Below, one piece after another: positions 35,209-43,802 of a DNA stretch of 64,000 bases (position 1 is its first letter; every line of letters starts with the position of its first letter). The stretch comes from JANXAZ01 sp964504655 (GTDB taxonomy: Bacteria > Pseudomonadota > Alphaproteobacteria > Geminicoccales > Geminicoccaceae). Both the position numbers and the translations under genes were made by a program. The stretch is taken from assembly GCA_964504655.1 (NCBI GenBank), contig CAZDFD010000010.1, positions 1 through 64,000 on the forward strand, read 5' to 3'. Under the pieces are notes generated by a model. It saw nothing but the letters and a program-made list of their open reading frames with translations. It searched no databases and was not told the origin of the DNA.

Positions 35209-36516
35209 TCAGCGCCCGCCGCCGCGCCGGCGCGCGGCCGGCGGGCGGCGCGGGTCGAGCTCGACCGGCCGGCCGGGCAGCTCGAGCCGGGCCCGGCGCG
35301 AGGCACCGCGCGCCACCACGCGGCCGCCGCGCAGCACCAGGAGCCGGGCCGCCTGCAGGCGGATCGCCTCGATCGGGTCGGCCGCCTCGAGCAGCACGAG
35401 GTCGGCCCGGCAGCCGGGCGCGATCCCGTACCCCTCGAGCCCGAGGATCGAAGCCGGCACGCCGGTCACCGCCTCGAAGGCGGCGCGCATCGCCGCACGG
35501 CTCGTGAGCTGGCCCACATGGATCGCCATCTTGGCGACCTCGAGCATGTCGGCCGACCCCAGAGGGTACCAGGGGTCCATGACGCAGTCGTGGCCGAAGG
35601 CGACCGGGATGCCGAGCGCCCACATCTCGGCCACCCGGGTCAGCCCGCGGCGCCTCGGATAGGTGTCGTGGCGGCCCTGCAACCAGATGTTGATGAGCGG
35701 GTTGGGGATCGCGGCGACGCCGGCCTCGGCCATCAGGGCCAGGAGCTTGCTCGCATAATAGTTGTCGACGCTGTGCAGGGAGGTCAGATGCGAGCCGGCC
35801 GCCCGGCCGGCGAGGCCGAGCCTGAGGGCCTCGGCGACCAGCGTCTCGACGTGGCGGGAGAGCGGATCGTCGGTCTCGTCGCAGTGCAGGTCGATCCTGA
35901 GCCCGCGCTCGGCGGCGATCGCGCACAGCTCCACCACCGAGCGGCGGCCCTCCTCCATGGTGCGCTCGTGGTGCGGGATGCCGCCCACCACCTCGACGCC
36001 GAGCTCGAGCGCGCGCAGGAGGTTGGGCAGGCCGCGCGGGTGGCGGAAGAGCCCGTCCTGCGGGAAGGCCACGAGCTGGACGGTCAGATGGGGCGCCACC
36101 CGGCGCCTCGCCTCGAGCAGCGCCCGCACGCCGACCAGCCGGTCGTCGGTCACATCCACATGGCTGCGGATGGCGCCGATCCCCTGCGCCACCGCCAGAT
36201 CGCAGTAGGCGAGCACGCGCTCGAGCACCTCCTCCTCCTCGAGCGTCGCCCTGAGCTCGCCCCAGATGCGGATGCCCTCGAGCAGCGTGCCGCTCTCGTT
36301 GAGCCGCGGCCGGCCGAGCGAGAGGACCGAATCGAGGTGGAAGTGCGCGTCGACGAAGGGCGGGCAGAGCAGGCAGCCGGCCGCGTCGATCTCCTCGCGG
36401 CCGCGCGCCTCGATCGCCGGCCGGACCTCCTGGATGCGGCCGTCCTGGACGAGGACGTCCTGGCCGGTGCGGCCGTCGGGCAGGCTGGCGTCGCGGATCA
36501 CCAGATCGGGGGTCAC
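35209..36516 (-). CDS. CodA-family deaminase, probable 5-methylcytosine deaminase
   Basis: A 435-residue amidohydrolase very close to E. coli CodA along its length. Metal ligands are H58, H60, H211 and D310; E214 and H243 complete the active site. The residue after the metal Asp is Cys (GHDCVMDPWYPLG, C311), where CodA has Asp314. Published work on bacterial CodA homologues lacking this Asp showed deamination of 5-methylcytosine to thymine, so that is the likeliest substrate class. It starts at a GTG overlapping the EamA stop (GTGA), with GGGAGA seven bases upstream. A CodA-type cytosine deaminase remains possible. Confidence 0.85.
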   Translation of the reverse strand: MTPDLVIRDASLPDGRTGQDVLVQDGRIQEVRPAIEARGREEIDAAGCLLCPPFVDAHFHLDSVLSLGRPRLNESGTLLEGIRIWGELRATLEEEEVLERVLAYCDLAVAQGIGAIRSHVDVTDDRLVGVRALLEARRRVAPHLTVQLVAFPQDGLFRHPRGLPNLLRALELGVEVVGGIPHHERTMEEGRRSVVELCAIAAERGLRIDLHCDETDDPLSRHVETLVAEALRLGLAGRAAGSHLTSLHSVDNYYASKLLALMAEAGVAAIPNPLINIWLQGRHDTYPRRRGLTRVAEMWALGIPVAFGHDCVMDPWYPLGSADMLEVAKMAIHVGQLTSRAAMRAAFEAVTGVPASILGLEGYGIAPGCRADLVLLEAADPIEAIRLQAARLLVLRGGRVVARGASRRARLELPGRPVELDPRRPPAARRRGGGR

Positions 36517-37412
36517 GGGCGGGTCTCCCTGGCGGCCTCGGCGCGGGCGGCGGCGGCGAGCCGGTGCGCACGATAGAGGATGAACAGCCCCGAGCCGACG
36601 ATCAGGAGCGCGCCCACGAGCATCCGCGCCTCCGGCAGGTGGCCCCAGAGGAGGAAGCTCGTGAGCATGGCGATCGGCACGGCGACGTAGCGGATCGGCG
36701 AGACGACCGAGAGCTCGGCGGTGCGCACCGCGTGGACGAAGCCCTGGTAGCCCAAGGCGAGGAGGCCGGCGCAGAGCACCAGGAGTGCGGCCTCGCCCGG
36801 GCTCGGCTGCGGCCAGCCCCAGGGCAGGCTCGCGAGGCCGCTCCCGGCGACCAGGGCGGCCGTGGCGATCGCGACCGCGGGCGTGGGCACGGTCGGCGGG
36901 ATGCGGCGGGTCACGATGTCGCGCACGACGCTGGTCGCGGCGGCGGCGAGCGGCAACAGGACGGCCGCCGACCAGGCGCCGCTCGGGCCCGCGGCGACGG
37001 CCACACCGGCGAAGCCCACGAGCACCGCGCTCCAACGCCGCCAGCCGACGGGCTCGGCCAGGAAGAGTGCGGCCGCGACGGTGAGGAGGATCGGCGCGGC
37101 GAAGAACAGGACCATGGCGTCGGCCAGGGGCAGGGCCGCGATCGAGGCCAGGAACAGCCAGCTCGTGACCGTCTCCGCCGCGGCCCGGGCGAGCACCGCC
37201 GGCTCGAGGCAGGCGTGCAGCACCAGCCGTCCGGCCTGGGCCCGCAGCAGGACCAGCAGGAGCGGCAGCACCGCGAGGCCGCGCAGGGTCATGATCTGGC
37301 CGATCGGCAGTCGCTCGGCCAGGAGCTTCACGAAGGTGTCGTTGACGGTGAAGGCGGCCATGGCCCCGGCCATGACCAGCGCCCCCTCGAGGTTGCGCCC
37401 TGGGCCGCTCAC
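36513..37412 (-). CDS. EamA/DMT-family transporter (second of two)
   Basis: A 299-residue protein with ten predicted membrane helices in two EamA repeats. FFAAPILLTVAAALFLAEPV and GWRRWSAVLVGFAGV mark the end of repeat one. It starts at a GTG overlapping the stop of the homologous gene upstream and ends in GTGA overlap with the deaminase. The three genes form one coupled unit, so the transported compound may be related to the deaminase substrate or product. That link is inference. Confidence 0.85.
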   Translation of the reverse strand: MSGPGRNLEGALVMAGAMAAFTVNDTFVKLLAERLPIGQIMTLRGLAVLPLLLVLLRAQAGRLVLHACLEPAVLARAAAETVTSWLFLASIAALPLADAMVLFFAAPILLTVAAALFLAEPVGWRRWSAVLVGFAGVAVAAGPSGAWSAAVLLPLAAAATSVVRDIVTRRIPPTVPTPAVAIATAALVAGSGLASLPWGWPQPSPGEAALLVLCAGLLALGYQGFVHAVRTAELSVVSPIRYVAVPIAMLTSFLLWGHLPEARMLVGALLIVGSGLFILYRAHRLAAAARAEAARETRP

Positions 37413-38311
37413 GCGGCCGCCCCGCTCCCGCGCGCCAGCCCGGCCAGCCGCCGCTCGCGGTGGAAGATGAACAGGCCCGAGCCCACGATCATGGCGACGC
37501 CCAGCGCCGCCACGGCGTCGGGCCGGTCGCCGAAGGCGAGCCAGCCCCAGAGGTAGGAGAGCGGGATGGCGCCGTACTTGAACGGCTGCAGGTAGGACAC
37601 CTCGGCGGTGCGGGTGGCCTCGACATAGGCGAGGAAGGCGAGCGTCACGGTGACCGCGCCGGCGGCGGCGCCGAGCAGCAGCCAGGCGGTCACCGGCCGC
37701 CACGCGAAGGCCGAGGCGACGGCACCGTAGGCCAGGACCGCGAGCGTGGTGCCGAGCACCACGGCGCGGGTGTCGAGCCCGGCCGGCAGCCGGCGGACCA
37801 GGAGATCGCGGCCGGCGATGCAGGCGGCGGCGGCGAGCGGCAGGGCGGCGATCCAGCCATGGCCGGCGCCGCCCGGCCGCATCACCACGAGCACGCCCAG
37901 GAAGCCCACCAGCACCGCGCACCAGCGGCGCCAGCCGACGCGCTCGCCGAGCACCGGGGCGGCGAGCGCGGTCAGGAGGATCGGCGCGGTGAACATGATC
38001 GCCACGGCGTCGCCGAGCGGCATCAGCGCCAGCGCGCCGAAGAAGGCGGCGGTGACGCCGATCTCGAAGACCGAGCGGCCGACGAGGACCGGGTGGGCGA
38101 GGCCGGCCGGCCACCAGGGCTCGCCCGGGCGGCGCAGGAGGGCCAGCAGGACCAGGCAGGCGAGCGAGCGCAGGAGCACGATCTGCCCGACGGGCCAGGT
38201 CTGGGTGAGCGTCTTGACGATGGTGTCGCCCAGCGAAAACAGCAGCGAGGAGGCGAGGATCAGCGCCGTCGCGCGGAGATTGGCGGAACCGGCGGGAGCG
38301 GCGGACGGCAT
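37409..38311 (-). CDS. EamA/DMT-family transporter (first of two)
   Basis: A 300-residue, ten-helix protein homologous to the next gene over its full length (shared FTAPILLTALAAPVLGERVG, GWRRWCAVLVGFLGVL and a C-terminal IVGSGLFIFHRERR). The pair looks like a tandem duplication; such paired DMT proteins can act as heterodimers, but single proteins also work. The ATG at 38311 has no clear ribosome site. It leads the EamA-EamA-deaminase operon. Confidence 0.82.
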   Translation of the reverse strand: MPSAAPAGSANLRATALILASSLLFSLGDTIVKTLTQTWPVGQIVLLRSLACLVLLALLRRPGEPWWPAGLAHPVLVGRSVFEIGVTAAFFGALALMPLGDAVAIMFTAPILLTALAAPVLGERVGWRRWCAVLVGFLGVLVVMRPGGAGHGWIAALPLAAAACIAGRDLLVRRLPAGLDTRAVVLGTTLAVLAYGAVASAFAWRPVTAWLLLGAAAGAVTVTLAFLAYVEATRTAEVSYLQPFKYGAIPLSYLWGWLAFGDRPDAVAALGVAMIVGSGLFIFHRERRLAGLARGSGAAA

Positions 38312-38476
38312 GGGGTGCTGGGCGATCCGAAGGCGCGGCGGCGAGTGCCAAGGTGCCGGTTCCGCCCGGTGCTGGGAAGCCACGGACGTGCCGTTGGCGT
38401 GATCGGGATGGACGTGGGCCGGCGATGCGGGCAGATGCTCGAGCCCACCGACACGGGCGTTCCGCGGGAGGCTTCG

Positions 38477-38914
38477 ATGACGCGCCCGACCCGGCGGGCG
38501 ATGGTCGAGCCGGTCGCGGCCGGCGCGCTCGATCCGCGCGAGCCGGTGATCGGGCTCGAGCTCGACGGCGAGGTCCGCGCCTGCCCGCTGCGCGTCCTGA
38601 TCCGGCACGAGATCGTCGACGACGTCTTGGGTGGCGTGCCGGTCGCGGTCACCTGCTGACCGTTGTGCAACGCCGCGATCGGCTTCGACCGACGGGTCGG
38701 CGAGCGCGTTCTCGACTTCCGAACGACCGGCAGGCTCCGCCACTCCGACCTCCTCGTGTGCGATCGCCGGAGCGAGAGCTGGTGGCAGCAGGTCTCCGGG
38801 GAGGCGATCGTCGGCGCCCGGGCCGGCAGCCGCCTGCGGATGCTGCCGGCGCGGCTCGAGAGCCGGGCGGAGCTTCCGGCGCGGGCGCCGGCCGCGCGCG
38901 TGCCGGCCGGGCCC
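38477..38914 (+). pseudogene. DUF3179-family remnant with in-frame TGA at the first Cys of CxxC
   Basis: Codons from about 38440 to 38905 encode a recognisable DUF3179 segment: REPVIGLELDGE, HEIVDDVLGGVPVAVTC, stop, PLCNAAIGFDRR, TTGRLRHSDLL, ESWWQQVSGEAIVG, MLPARLES. The family norm is VTYCPLC; here the Tyr codon is TGC and the Cys codon is TGA (38657-38659). The reading frame is otherwise kept on both sides. An ATG at 38477 has GGGAGG five bases before it. The N-terminal signal region and the whole C-terminal half are missing, cut at the convergent permease gene. Several conserved positions are changed (AYPL to ACPL, WHE to RHE). A decaying gene is likeliest; selenocysteine reading is an alternative. 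Confidence 0.7.
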
Positions 38915-39610
38915 TCAGCCCGAGCGCGGCTGCAGGTGCGCGTGCCAGCGCCGCTCGAGCAGGCGGATCAGGCCCGCGATCGCGAAGGTCAGCGCCATGT
39001 AGAACACGGCCGCGGTGAGGAACGCCTCGTAGGGGCTGTAGTAGCGCGAGTTGACGATCCGCGCGGCGCCGGTCAGATCGACGATGGTGACCACGCTCGC
39101 CACCGCGCTGCCGTGCAGCATGAAGATCACCTCGTTGCCGTAGGCCGGCAGGGCGCGGCGGAAGGCCGAGGGCAGGACGATGCGGCGGTAGGCGAGCGAG
39201 GGCCGCATGCCGAGCGCCCGCGCCGCCTCGATCTCGCCGGCCGGGGTGGCGAGCACGGCGCCGCGGACGATCTCGGCCGTGTAGGCCGCGGTGTTCAGGG
39301 TGAAGGCCAGGAGGGCGCAGAACCAGGCCTGCGACAGGAGCGGCCAGAGCAGGCTCGCGCGGACCGCCTCGAACTGGCCGGCGCCGTAGTAGACCAGGAA
39401 CAGCTGGACCAGGAGGGGGGTGCCGCGGAAGAAGTAGGTGTAGGCCCAGACCGGGCCGTTGACCAAGGGGTTGCGGCTGGTGCGCAGGAGGCCGAGCGGC
39501 ACCGCCAGGACGAGGCCGAGCGCGAGCGCCAGGAAGGTCAGCCAGACCGTGGTCCAGAGACCGCGCAGATAGAGCGGCAGGTTGGCCACCACGAGCTCGA
39601 GGTCGATCAT
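38915..39610 (-). CDS. polar amino acid ABC permease (HisM-like)
   Basis: This 231-residue permease of the His/Glu/Gln/Arg family has about five helices and the EAA loop EIEAARALGMRPSLAYRRIV (about 134-153). Its start overlaps the stop of the partner permease (ATGA). It is the last gene of a five-gene operon: ATPase, two binding proteins and two permeases. Substrate is probably a polar amino acid. Confidence 0.9.
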   Translation of the reverse strand: MIDLELVVANLPLYLRGLWTTVWLTFLALALGLVLAVPLGLLRTSRNPLVNGPVWAYTYFFRGTPLLVQLFLVYYGAGQFEAVRASLLWPLLSQAWFCALLAFTLNTAAYTAEIVRGAVLATPAGEIEAARALGMRPSLAYRRIVLPSAFRRALPAYGNEVIFMLHGSAVASVVTIVDLTGAARIVNSRYYSPYEAFLTAAVFYMALTFAIAGLIRLLERRWHAHLQPRSG

Positions 39611-40296
39611 GCCGGGCGCGCCTCGCCGCGGCGGGCGTGCCGCTCGAGCGCCGCGAGTGCCAGCGTCGAGACGGTGGTGAGCGCCAGGAAGACGAGCGCC
39701 ACCGCCAGATAGAAGGTGAAGGGCTGGCGGGTGGCGCCGGCCGCGAGCGCCGCCTTGCGCACCATGTCGTCGAGGCCGAGGACCGAGAGCAGCGCCGTGG
39801 CCTTCAAGAGCACGAGCCAGTTGTTGCCGAGGCCGGGCAGGGCGTGGCGCAGCATCTGCGGCAGCAGGATCCGGCGGACCACGAGCGCCGGGCGCATGCC
39901 GAACGCCCGCGCCGCCTCGAGCTGGCCCCTGGGCACCGCCAGGATGGCGCCGCGGAACGTCTCGGTCATGTAGGCGCCGTAGATGAAGCCGAGCGTGAGC
40001 ACGCCGGCCGCGAACGGCCCGACGTCGACATGCTCCCACCCCAGCCGCTCGGCCAGATCGTTCATCAGCATCTGGCCGCCGAAGAACACGAGCAGCATCA
40101 GCACGAGATCGGGCACGCCGCGGATCAGCGTCGTGTAGGCCGTGGCGAGCGCCCGAAGCGGCGCCGCCGGTGCGAGCTTGGCGAAGGCGCCCAGGAGCCC
40201 GAGGAGGACGGACACCGCCAAGCCGGCGAGCGCCGCCTCCACCGTGAGCGCCGCGCCCTCGAGGATCGAGGGCCCGTAGCCCTTGAGGTCGAGCAC
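39607..40296 (-). CDS. polar amino acid ABC permease (HisQ-like)
   Basis: A 229-residue permease, partner of the following gene. The EAA loop is QLEAARAFGMRPALVVRRILL (about 122-142), and PDLVLMLLVFFGGQM is typical of the HisQ/GlnP group. It begins 30 bases after the binding-protein gene and overlaps the HisM-like gene by four bases. Confidence 0.9.
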   Translation of the reverse strand: MLDLKGYGPSILEGAALTVEAALAGLAVSVLLGLLGAFAKLAPAAPLRALATAYTTLIRGVPDLVLMLLVFFGGQMLMNDLAERLGWEHVDVGPFAAGVLTLGFIYGAYMTETFRGAILAVPRGQLEAARAFGMRPALVVRRILLPQMLRHALPGLGNNWLVLLKATALLSVLGLDDMVRKAALAAGATRQPFTFYLAVALVFLALTTVSTLALAALERHARRGEARPA

Positions 40297-40326
40297 GGCG
40301 CCAGCGGGCCGCGGCCGGCGCCCGGC

Positions 40327-41109
40327 TCAGCCGCCGTAGATGTCGAAGTCGAAGTAGCGGCGCCGGATCGTCTCGTAGGTGCCGTCGGCGCGGATCGCCG
40401 CGATCGCCTTGTTGAGCGCCTCCTTGAGGTCGGCGTCCTCCTTGCGCACGCCGATGCCGGCGCCCTCGCCGAACCACCGCCTGTCGCGCAGCTCGGGACC
40501 GACGAACTCGTAGCCCTTGCCCTTGTCGGTGTTGAGGAAGCCCTCGAGGAGCGCGATCGAATCGGCCAGCAGCAGGTCGACCCGGCCGGCCAGCATGTCG
40601 AGGTTGGCCTCGTCCTGCGTGCCGTAGCGCACGATCTCGACCGCGTCGCCATAGTTGTCGGTCAGGTAGTTGTCGTGAATCGTCGCCCGTTGCACCCCGA
40701 TCTTCTTGCCCTTGAGTCCGTCCTTGCTGATCTCGATGCCCGAGCCCTTCTTGCGGACGAAGCGGGCCGGCGTCTGATAGTACTTGTCCGTGAAGTCGAT
40801 CCGCTTCTTGCGCTCCTCGGTGATCGACATCGAGGCGACGATCGCGTCGTACTTCTTGGCGAGCAGGGCCGGGATGATGCCGTCCCAGTCCTGCTGGACG
40901 AGCTCGCACTCGGCCTTGAGCTTCTCGCAGAGGGCCCGGGCGATGTCGACGTCGAAGCCCTTGAGCTTGCCGTCGGGTCCCACCTCGTTGAACGGCGGAT
41001 AGGCGCCCTCGGTGGCGATCCGGATCTTCTTCCACTCCTTGGCGTCGAGCGTGCCGGCCGCGAGCGCCAGGGCCCCGGCGGCCAGGGAAAGGACGAGCCT
41101 GCGCAGCAT
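40327..41109 (-). CDS. amino acid ABC binding protein (HisJ-like)
   Basis: This 260-residue periplasmic protein has a signal peptide (about 1-23). The family motifs are IRIATEGAYPPFNEVGPDGK, GFDVDIARALC and IVASMSITEERKKRIDFTDK. A GGAGGGAG ribosome site precedes the ATG. Such proteins bind Arg, His, Lys, Gln or opines; I cannot choose. It is the second binding protein in the operon, only about half identical to the next entry. Confidence 0.92.
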   Translation of the reverse strand: MLRRLVLSLAAGALALAAGTLDAKEWKKIRIATEGAYPPFNEVGPDGKLKGFDVDIARALCEKLKAECELVQQDWDGIIPALLAKKYDAIVASMSITEERKKRIDFTDKYYQTPARFVRKKGSGIEISKDGLKGKKIGVQRATIHDNYLTDNYGDAVEIVRYGTQDEANLDMLAGRVDLLLADSIALLEGFLNTDKGKGYEFVGPELRDRRWFGEGAGIGVRKEDADLKEALNKAIAAIRADGTYETIRRRYFDFDIYGG

Positions 41110-41185
41110 GACTCCCTCCGCGAGAGCGAACCGCGTCCGAGAGAGCCGAGCCGGGCCGCGGCCGTCAAGTCGGCAGGAGGCTTCC

Positions 41186-42091
41186 TCAGCGGGGGTCGAT
41201 GTCGAAGCCGAAATAGGCCTTGGCGATCCGGGCGTGCTCGCCCTTGGCGCGCAGCGCGTCGAGCGCCGCATCCAGCCGCTCGACCAGCTCGCGGTTGCCC
41301 TTGCGGACGACGATCCCGGCACCGTAGCCGAACCAGCGCGGATCGGTGTAGCTCGGCCCGCACAGCTCGAGGCCGGCGCCCTGCTGGGTCTTGAGGGCGC
41401 CCTTGTCGAGCGCCAGGGCGTCGCCCATGACCAGATCGACGCGGCCCTCGGCGAGCGCCGCCACCGCCAGGGGCAGGGTCTCGAAGCGCACCACCTCGGC
41501 CTCGCCCGCGAAGGTCGCGGTGACGAACTGGTCGTGGGTGGTCGAGGCCTGGACCGCGATGCGCCGGCCCTTGAGGCGGCCGGCCACGGGCTCGACCGGG
41601 CTGCCCTTGCGGCGCAGGAAGCGGGCCGGGACCTGGTAGTAGCGGCGGGTGAAGTCGGCGGTCTGGCGGCGCGTCTCGGTGATCGAGACCGAGGCCACGA
41701 TCGCGTCGACCTCGCTCCAGAGCCGGGGCTCGAGGCCGATCACCGCGTCCTGGAGGACCGCCCAGGGGCGCTGCACCAGCTCGCAGCGGACCGCGAGCTC
41801 GGCGCAGAGCGCGTTCGCGATGTCGACGTCGAAGCCCTTGAGCCGACCCTTGGCGTCGAGCTCGCTGAAGGGTGGATAGGAGCCCTCGACGGCGAGCCGC
41901 AGCCGGGGCGCCCCGGGTGCCGGCGCGGCGGGCTGGACCGCCGCCTCCTTGGTCGCCGCCGTGCGCGGCTTGGCCGGCGCCGCCTTGGGCGGCGCCGCGG
42001 TGGTGCCGTTGGCGCCGGCCGCGGCCGCATCGGCCGCGGGCGCGGCCAGCAGCAGCGCGAGCAGGGCCGCGATCCTGGGCCAGCGGGCCAT
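41186..42091 (-). CDS. amino acid ABC binding protein with Ala/Pro-rich N-terminal linker
   Basis: A 301-residue protein with a signal peptide (about 1-22), then about 40 residues rich in Ala, Pro, Thr and Lys. The HisJ-type domain follows (LRLAVEGSYPPFSELDAKGR, GFDVDIANALC, SVSITETRRQTADFTRRYYQ). The linker is unusual for a free binding protein and could tether or space the domain. It lies between the ATPase gene and the second binding protein, 76 bases before the latter. Confidence 0.88.
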   Translation of the reverse strand: MARWPRIAALLALLLAAPAADAAAAGANGTTAAPPKAAPAKPRTAATKEAAVQPAAPAPGAPRLRLAVEGSYPPFSELDAKGRLKGFDVDIANALCAELAVRCELVQRPWAVLQDAVIGLEPRLWSEVDAIVASVSITETRRQTADFTRRYYQVPARFLRRKGSPVEPVAGRLKGRRIAVQASTTHDQFVTATFAGEAEVVRFETLPLAVAALAEGRVDLVMGDALALDKGALKTQQGAGLELCGPSYTDPRWFGYGAGIVVRKGNRELVERLDAALDALRAKGEHARIAKAYFGFDIDPR

Positions 42092-42133
42092 CTCGGCAGC
42101 TCCGGGTGATCGGGTCGAGGCTCGTCTGCCAGA

Positions 42134-42943
42134 TCAGCCGGCCGCGTCAAGGCCGGCAGCACCTCGGGCGCGGGCGTTGTGCCCGGCGAGGAACTGGCGC
42201 AGCCGCTCCGAGCGCGGCCCGCCCAGGACCGCGCCCGGCGGGCCCTGCTCCTCGATCCGTCCCTGGTGCAGGAACACGACCTCGCTCGCCACCTCGCCGG
42301 CGAAGCCCACCTCGTGGGTCACGACCAGCATGGTGCGGCCCTCGAGCGCGAGGTCGCGCATCACCTTCAAGACCTCGCCGACGAGCTCGGGGTCGAGCGC
42401 CGAGGTCGGTTCGTCGAACAGCAGGACGGCGGGCTCCATGGCGAGCGCCCGGGCGATCGCCGCGCGCTGCTGCTGGCCGCCCGAGAGATGCGCCGGGTAG
42501 TAGTCGCGGCGGTCCCAGATGCCGACCTTGGCGAGCAGCGCCTCGGCCCGCTCGAGCGCCGCCCGGCGCGGCAGGCCGAGCACGTGCACCGGCGCCTCGA
42601 CGACGTTCTGGAGCACCGTCATGTGCGCCCAGAGATTGAACTGCTGGAAGACCATGCCGAGCCGGGCGCGCGTCCGCTCGACCTGGCGCGGATCGACCGG
42701 GACCAGGCCGCCGCCGGCCCGCGGCCGCAGCCGGATCTCCTCGCCGGTGACCGCGATCCGCCCGGCGTCCGGCAGCTCGAGCAGGTTGATGCAGCGCAGG
42801 AAGGTGCTCTTGCCCGACCCCGAGGCGCCCAGGAGCGCGATCACGTCGCCCTGCCGGGCGGTGAGCGAGATGCCCTTGAGGACCTCGACCCGGCCGAACG
42901 ACTTGTGGATGCCCTCGACCTCGAGCGCCGCGGCCGTCGTCAC
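42134..42943 (-). CDS. amino acid ABC transporter ATPase (HisP/GlnQ-like)
   Basis: A 269-residue ATPase. Walker A is LLGASGSGKSTFL, the signature is LSGGQQQRAAIARALA, and Walker B is AVLLFDEPTSALDPEL. It starts at a GTG with AGGGAC just upstream. It is the first gene of the operon, followed by two binding proteins and two permeases, so the transporter is complete. Confidence 0.92.
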   Translation of the reverse strand: MTTAAALEVEGIHKSFGRVEVLKGISLTARQGDVIALLGASGSGKSTFLRCINLLELPDAGRIAVTGEEIRLRPRAGGGLVPVDPRQVERTRARLGMVFQQFNLWAHMTVLQNVVEAPVHVLGLPRRAALERAEALLAKVGIWDRRDYYPAHLSGGQQQRAAIARALAMEPAVLLFDEPTSALDPELVGEVLKVMRDLALEGRTMLVVTHEVGFAGEVASEVVFLHQGRIEEQGPPGAVLGGPRSERLRQFLAGHNARARGAAGLDAAG

Positions 42944-43091
42944 GTCCCTGCCGTCTCCCGTGCGATAAAGGAGCGTCGGCGGGCGGGTTCCCGATTGTCA
43001 AGCTGGCCGGATCGGTGGGAGAGACGACCGGCGGCCGCTCGGGGACGGGGAGGCCCGCGGGTCGTCCGGTGATCATCAGGGAGACAGCACC

Positions 43092-43802
43092 ATGGATCTC
43101 GCGAACAGGGCGCTCGTCGCCGAGTGCCTGGGCACGGCGTGGCTGGTGTTCGGCGGCTGCGGCAGCGCCGTCCTCGCCGCCGCCTTCCCCGAGGTGGGGA
43201 TCGGCCTCGTCGGCGTCTCGCTCGCCTTCGGGCTGACCGTCTTGACCATGGCCTACGCGATCGGACCGATCTCGGGCTGCCATCTCAACCCGGCCGTGAC
43301 CGCGGGCCTCGTGGTCGCCGGCCGCTTCGAGCAGAGCAAGGCGCTCGGCTACGTGGTGGCCCAGGTGGTGGGGGCGGTCATCGCGGCCTTCCTCCTGTTC
43401 ATCGTCGCCTCGGGCAAGCCGGACGCGTCGCTCGGGGGCTTCGCCGCGAACGGTTTCGGCGAGCTGTCGCCGGGCAAGTACGGCGCCCTGGCCGGGCTCG
43501 TGATCGAGCTCGTCATGACCTTCATGTTCCTGATCATCATCCTGGGCGCCACCAGCCCCAAGGCGCCGGCCGGATTCGCGCCGATCGCGATCGGCCTCGG
43601 CCTGACGCTGATCCATCTGGTGAGCATCCCGGTCACCAACACCTCGGTCAATCCGGCCCGCAGCACCGGCCAGGCGCTGTTCGCCGGCTGGCCCTACCTG
43701 ATCCAGCTGCCGTTCTTCTGGTTCGTGCCCATCATGGGCGCCATGGGTGCGGGCGTCGCCTGGAAGTGGCTCGCCCAGGAGGAGCCGGCCAGCCGGGGCT
43801 AG
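43092..43802 (+). CDS. aqpZ: aquaporin Z
   Basis: This 236-residue, six-helix water channel has both half-helix motifs: SGCHLNPAVT and NTSVNPARSTGQ. The selectivity-filter His (LIHLVSIPVTNT) and Arg match water-specific AqpZ rather than GlpF. A CAGGGAGA ribosome site precedes the ATG by six bases. Its TAG shares bases with the TAG of the convergent cyclase gene (CTAG, 43799-43802). Confidence 0.94.
   Translation: MDLANRALVAECLGTAWLVFGGCGSAVLAAAFPEVGIGLVGVSLAFGLTVLTMAYAIGPISGCHLNPAVTAGLVVAGRFEQSKALGYVVAQVVGAVIAAFLLFIVASGKPDASLGGFAANGFGELSPGKYGALAGLVIELVMTFMFLIIILGATSPKAPAGFAPIAIGLGLTLIHLVSIPVTNTSVNPARSTGQALFAGWPYLIQLPFFWFVPIMGAMGAGVAWKWLAQEEPASRG

Noticed and set aside
38686..38699. SECIS-like hairpin called as a feature
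   Set aside because: A 5-bp stem is easy to find in such GC-rich DNA, and the gene is truncated at both ends, so it is only mentioned as part of the DUF3179 observation.
38915..39712. Readthrough frame continuing the DUF3179 fragment to 39712
   Set aside because: Past 38905 it is antisense to the HisM-like permease and loses all family similarity.
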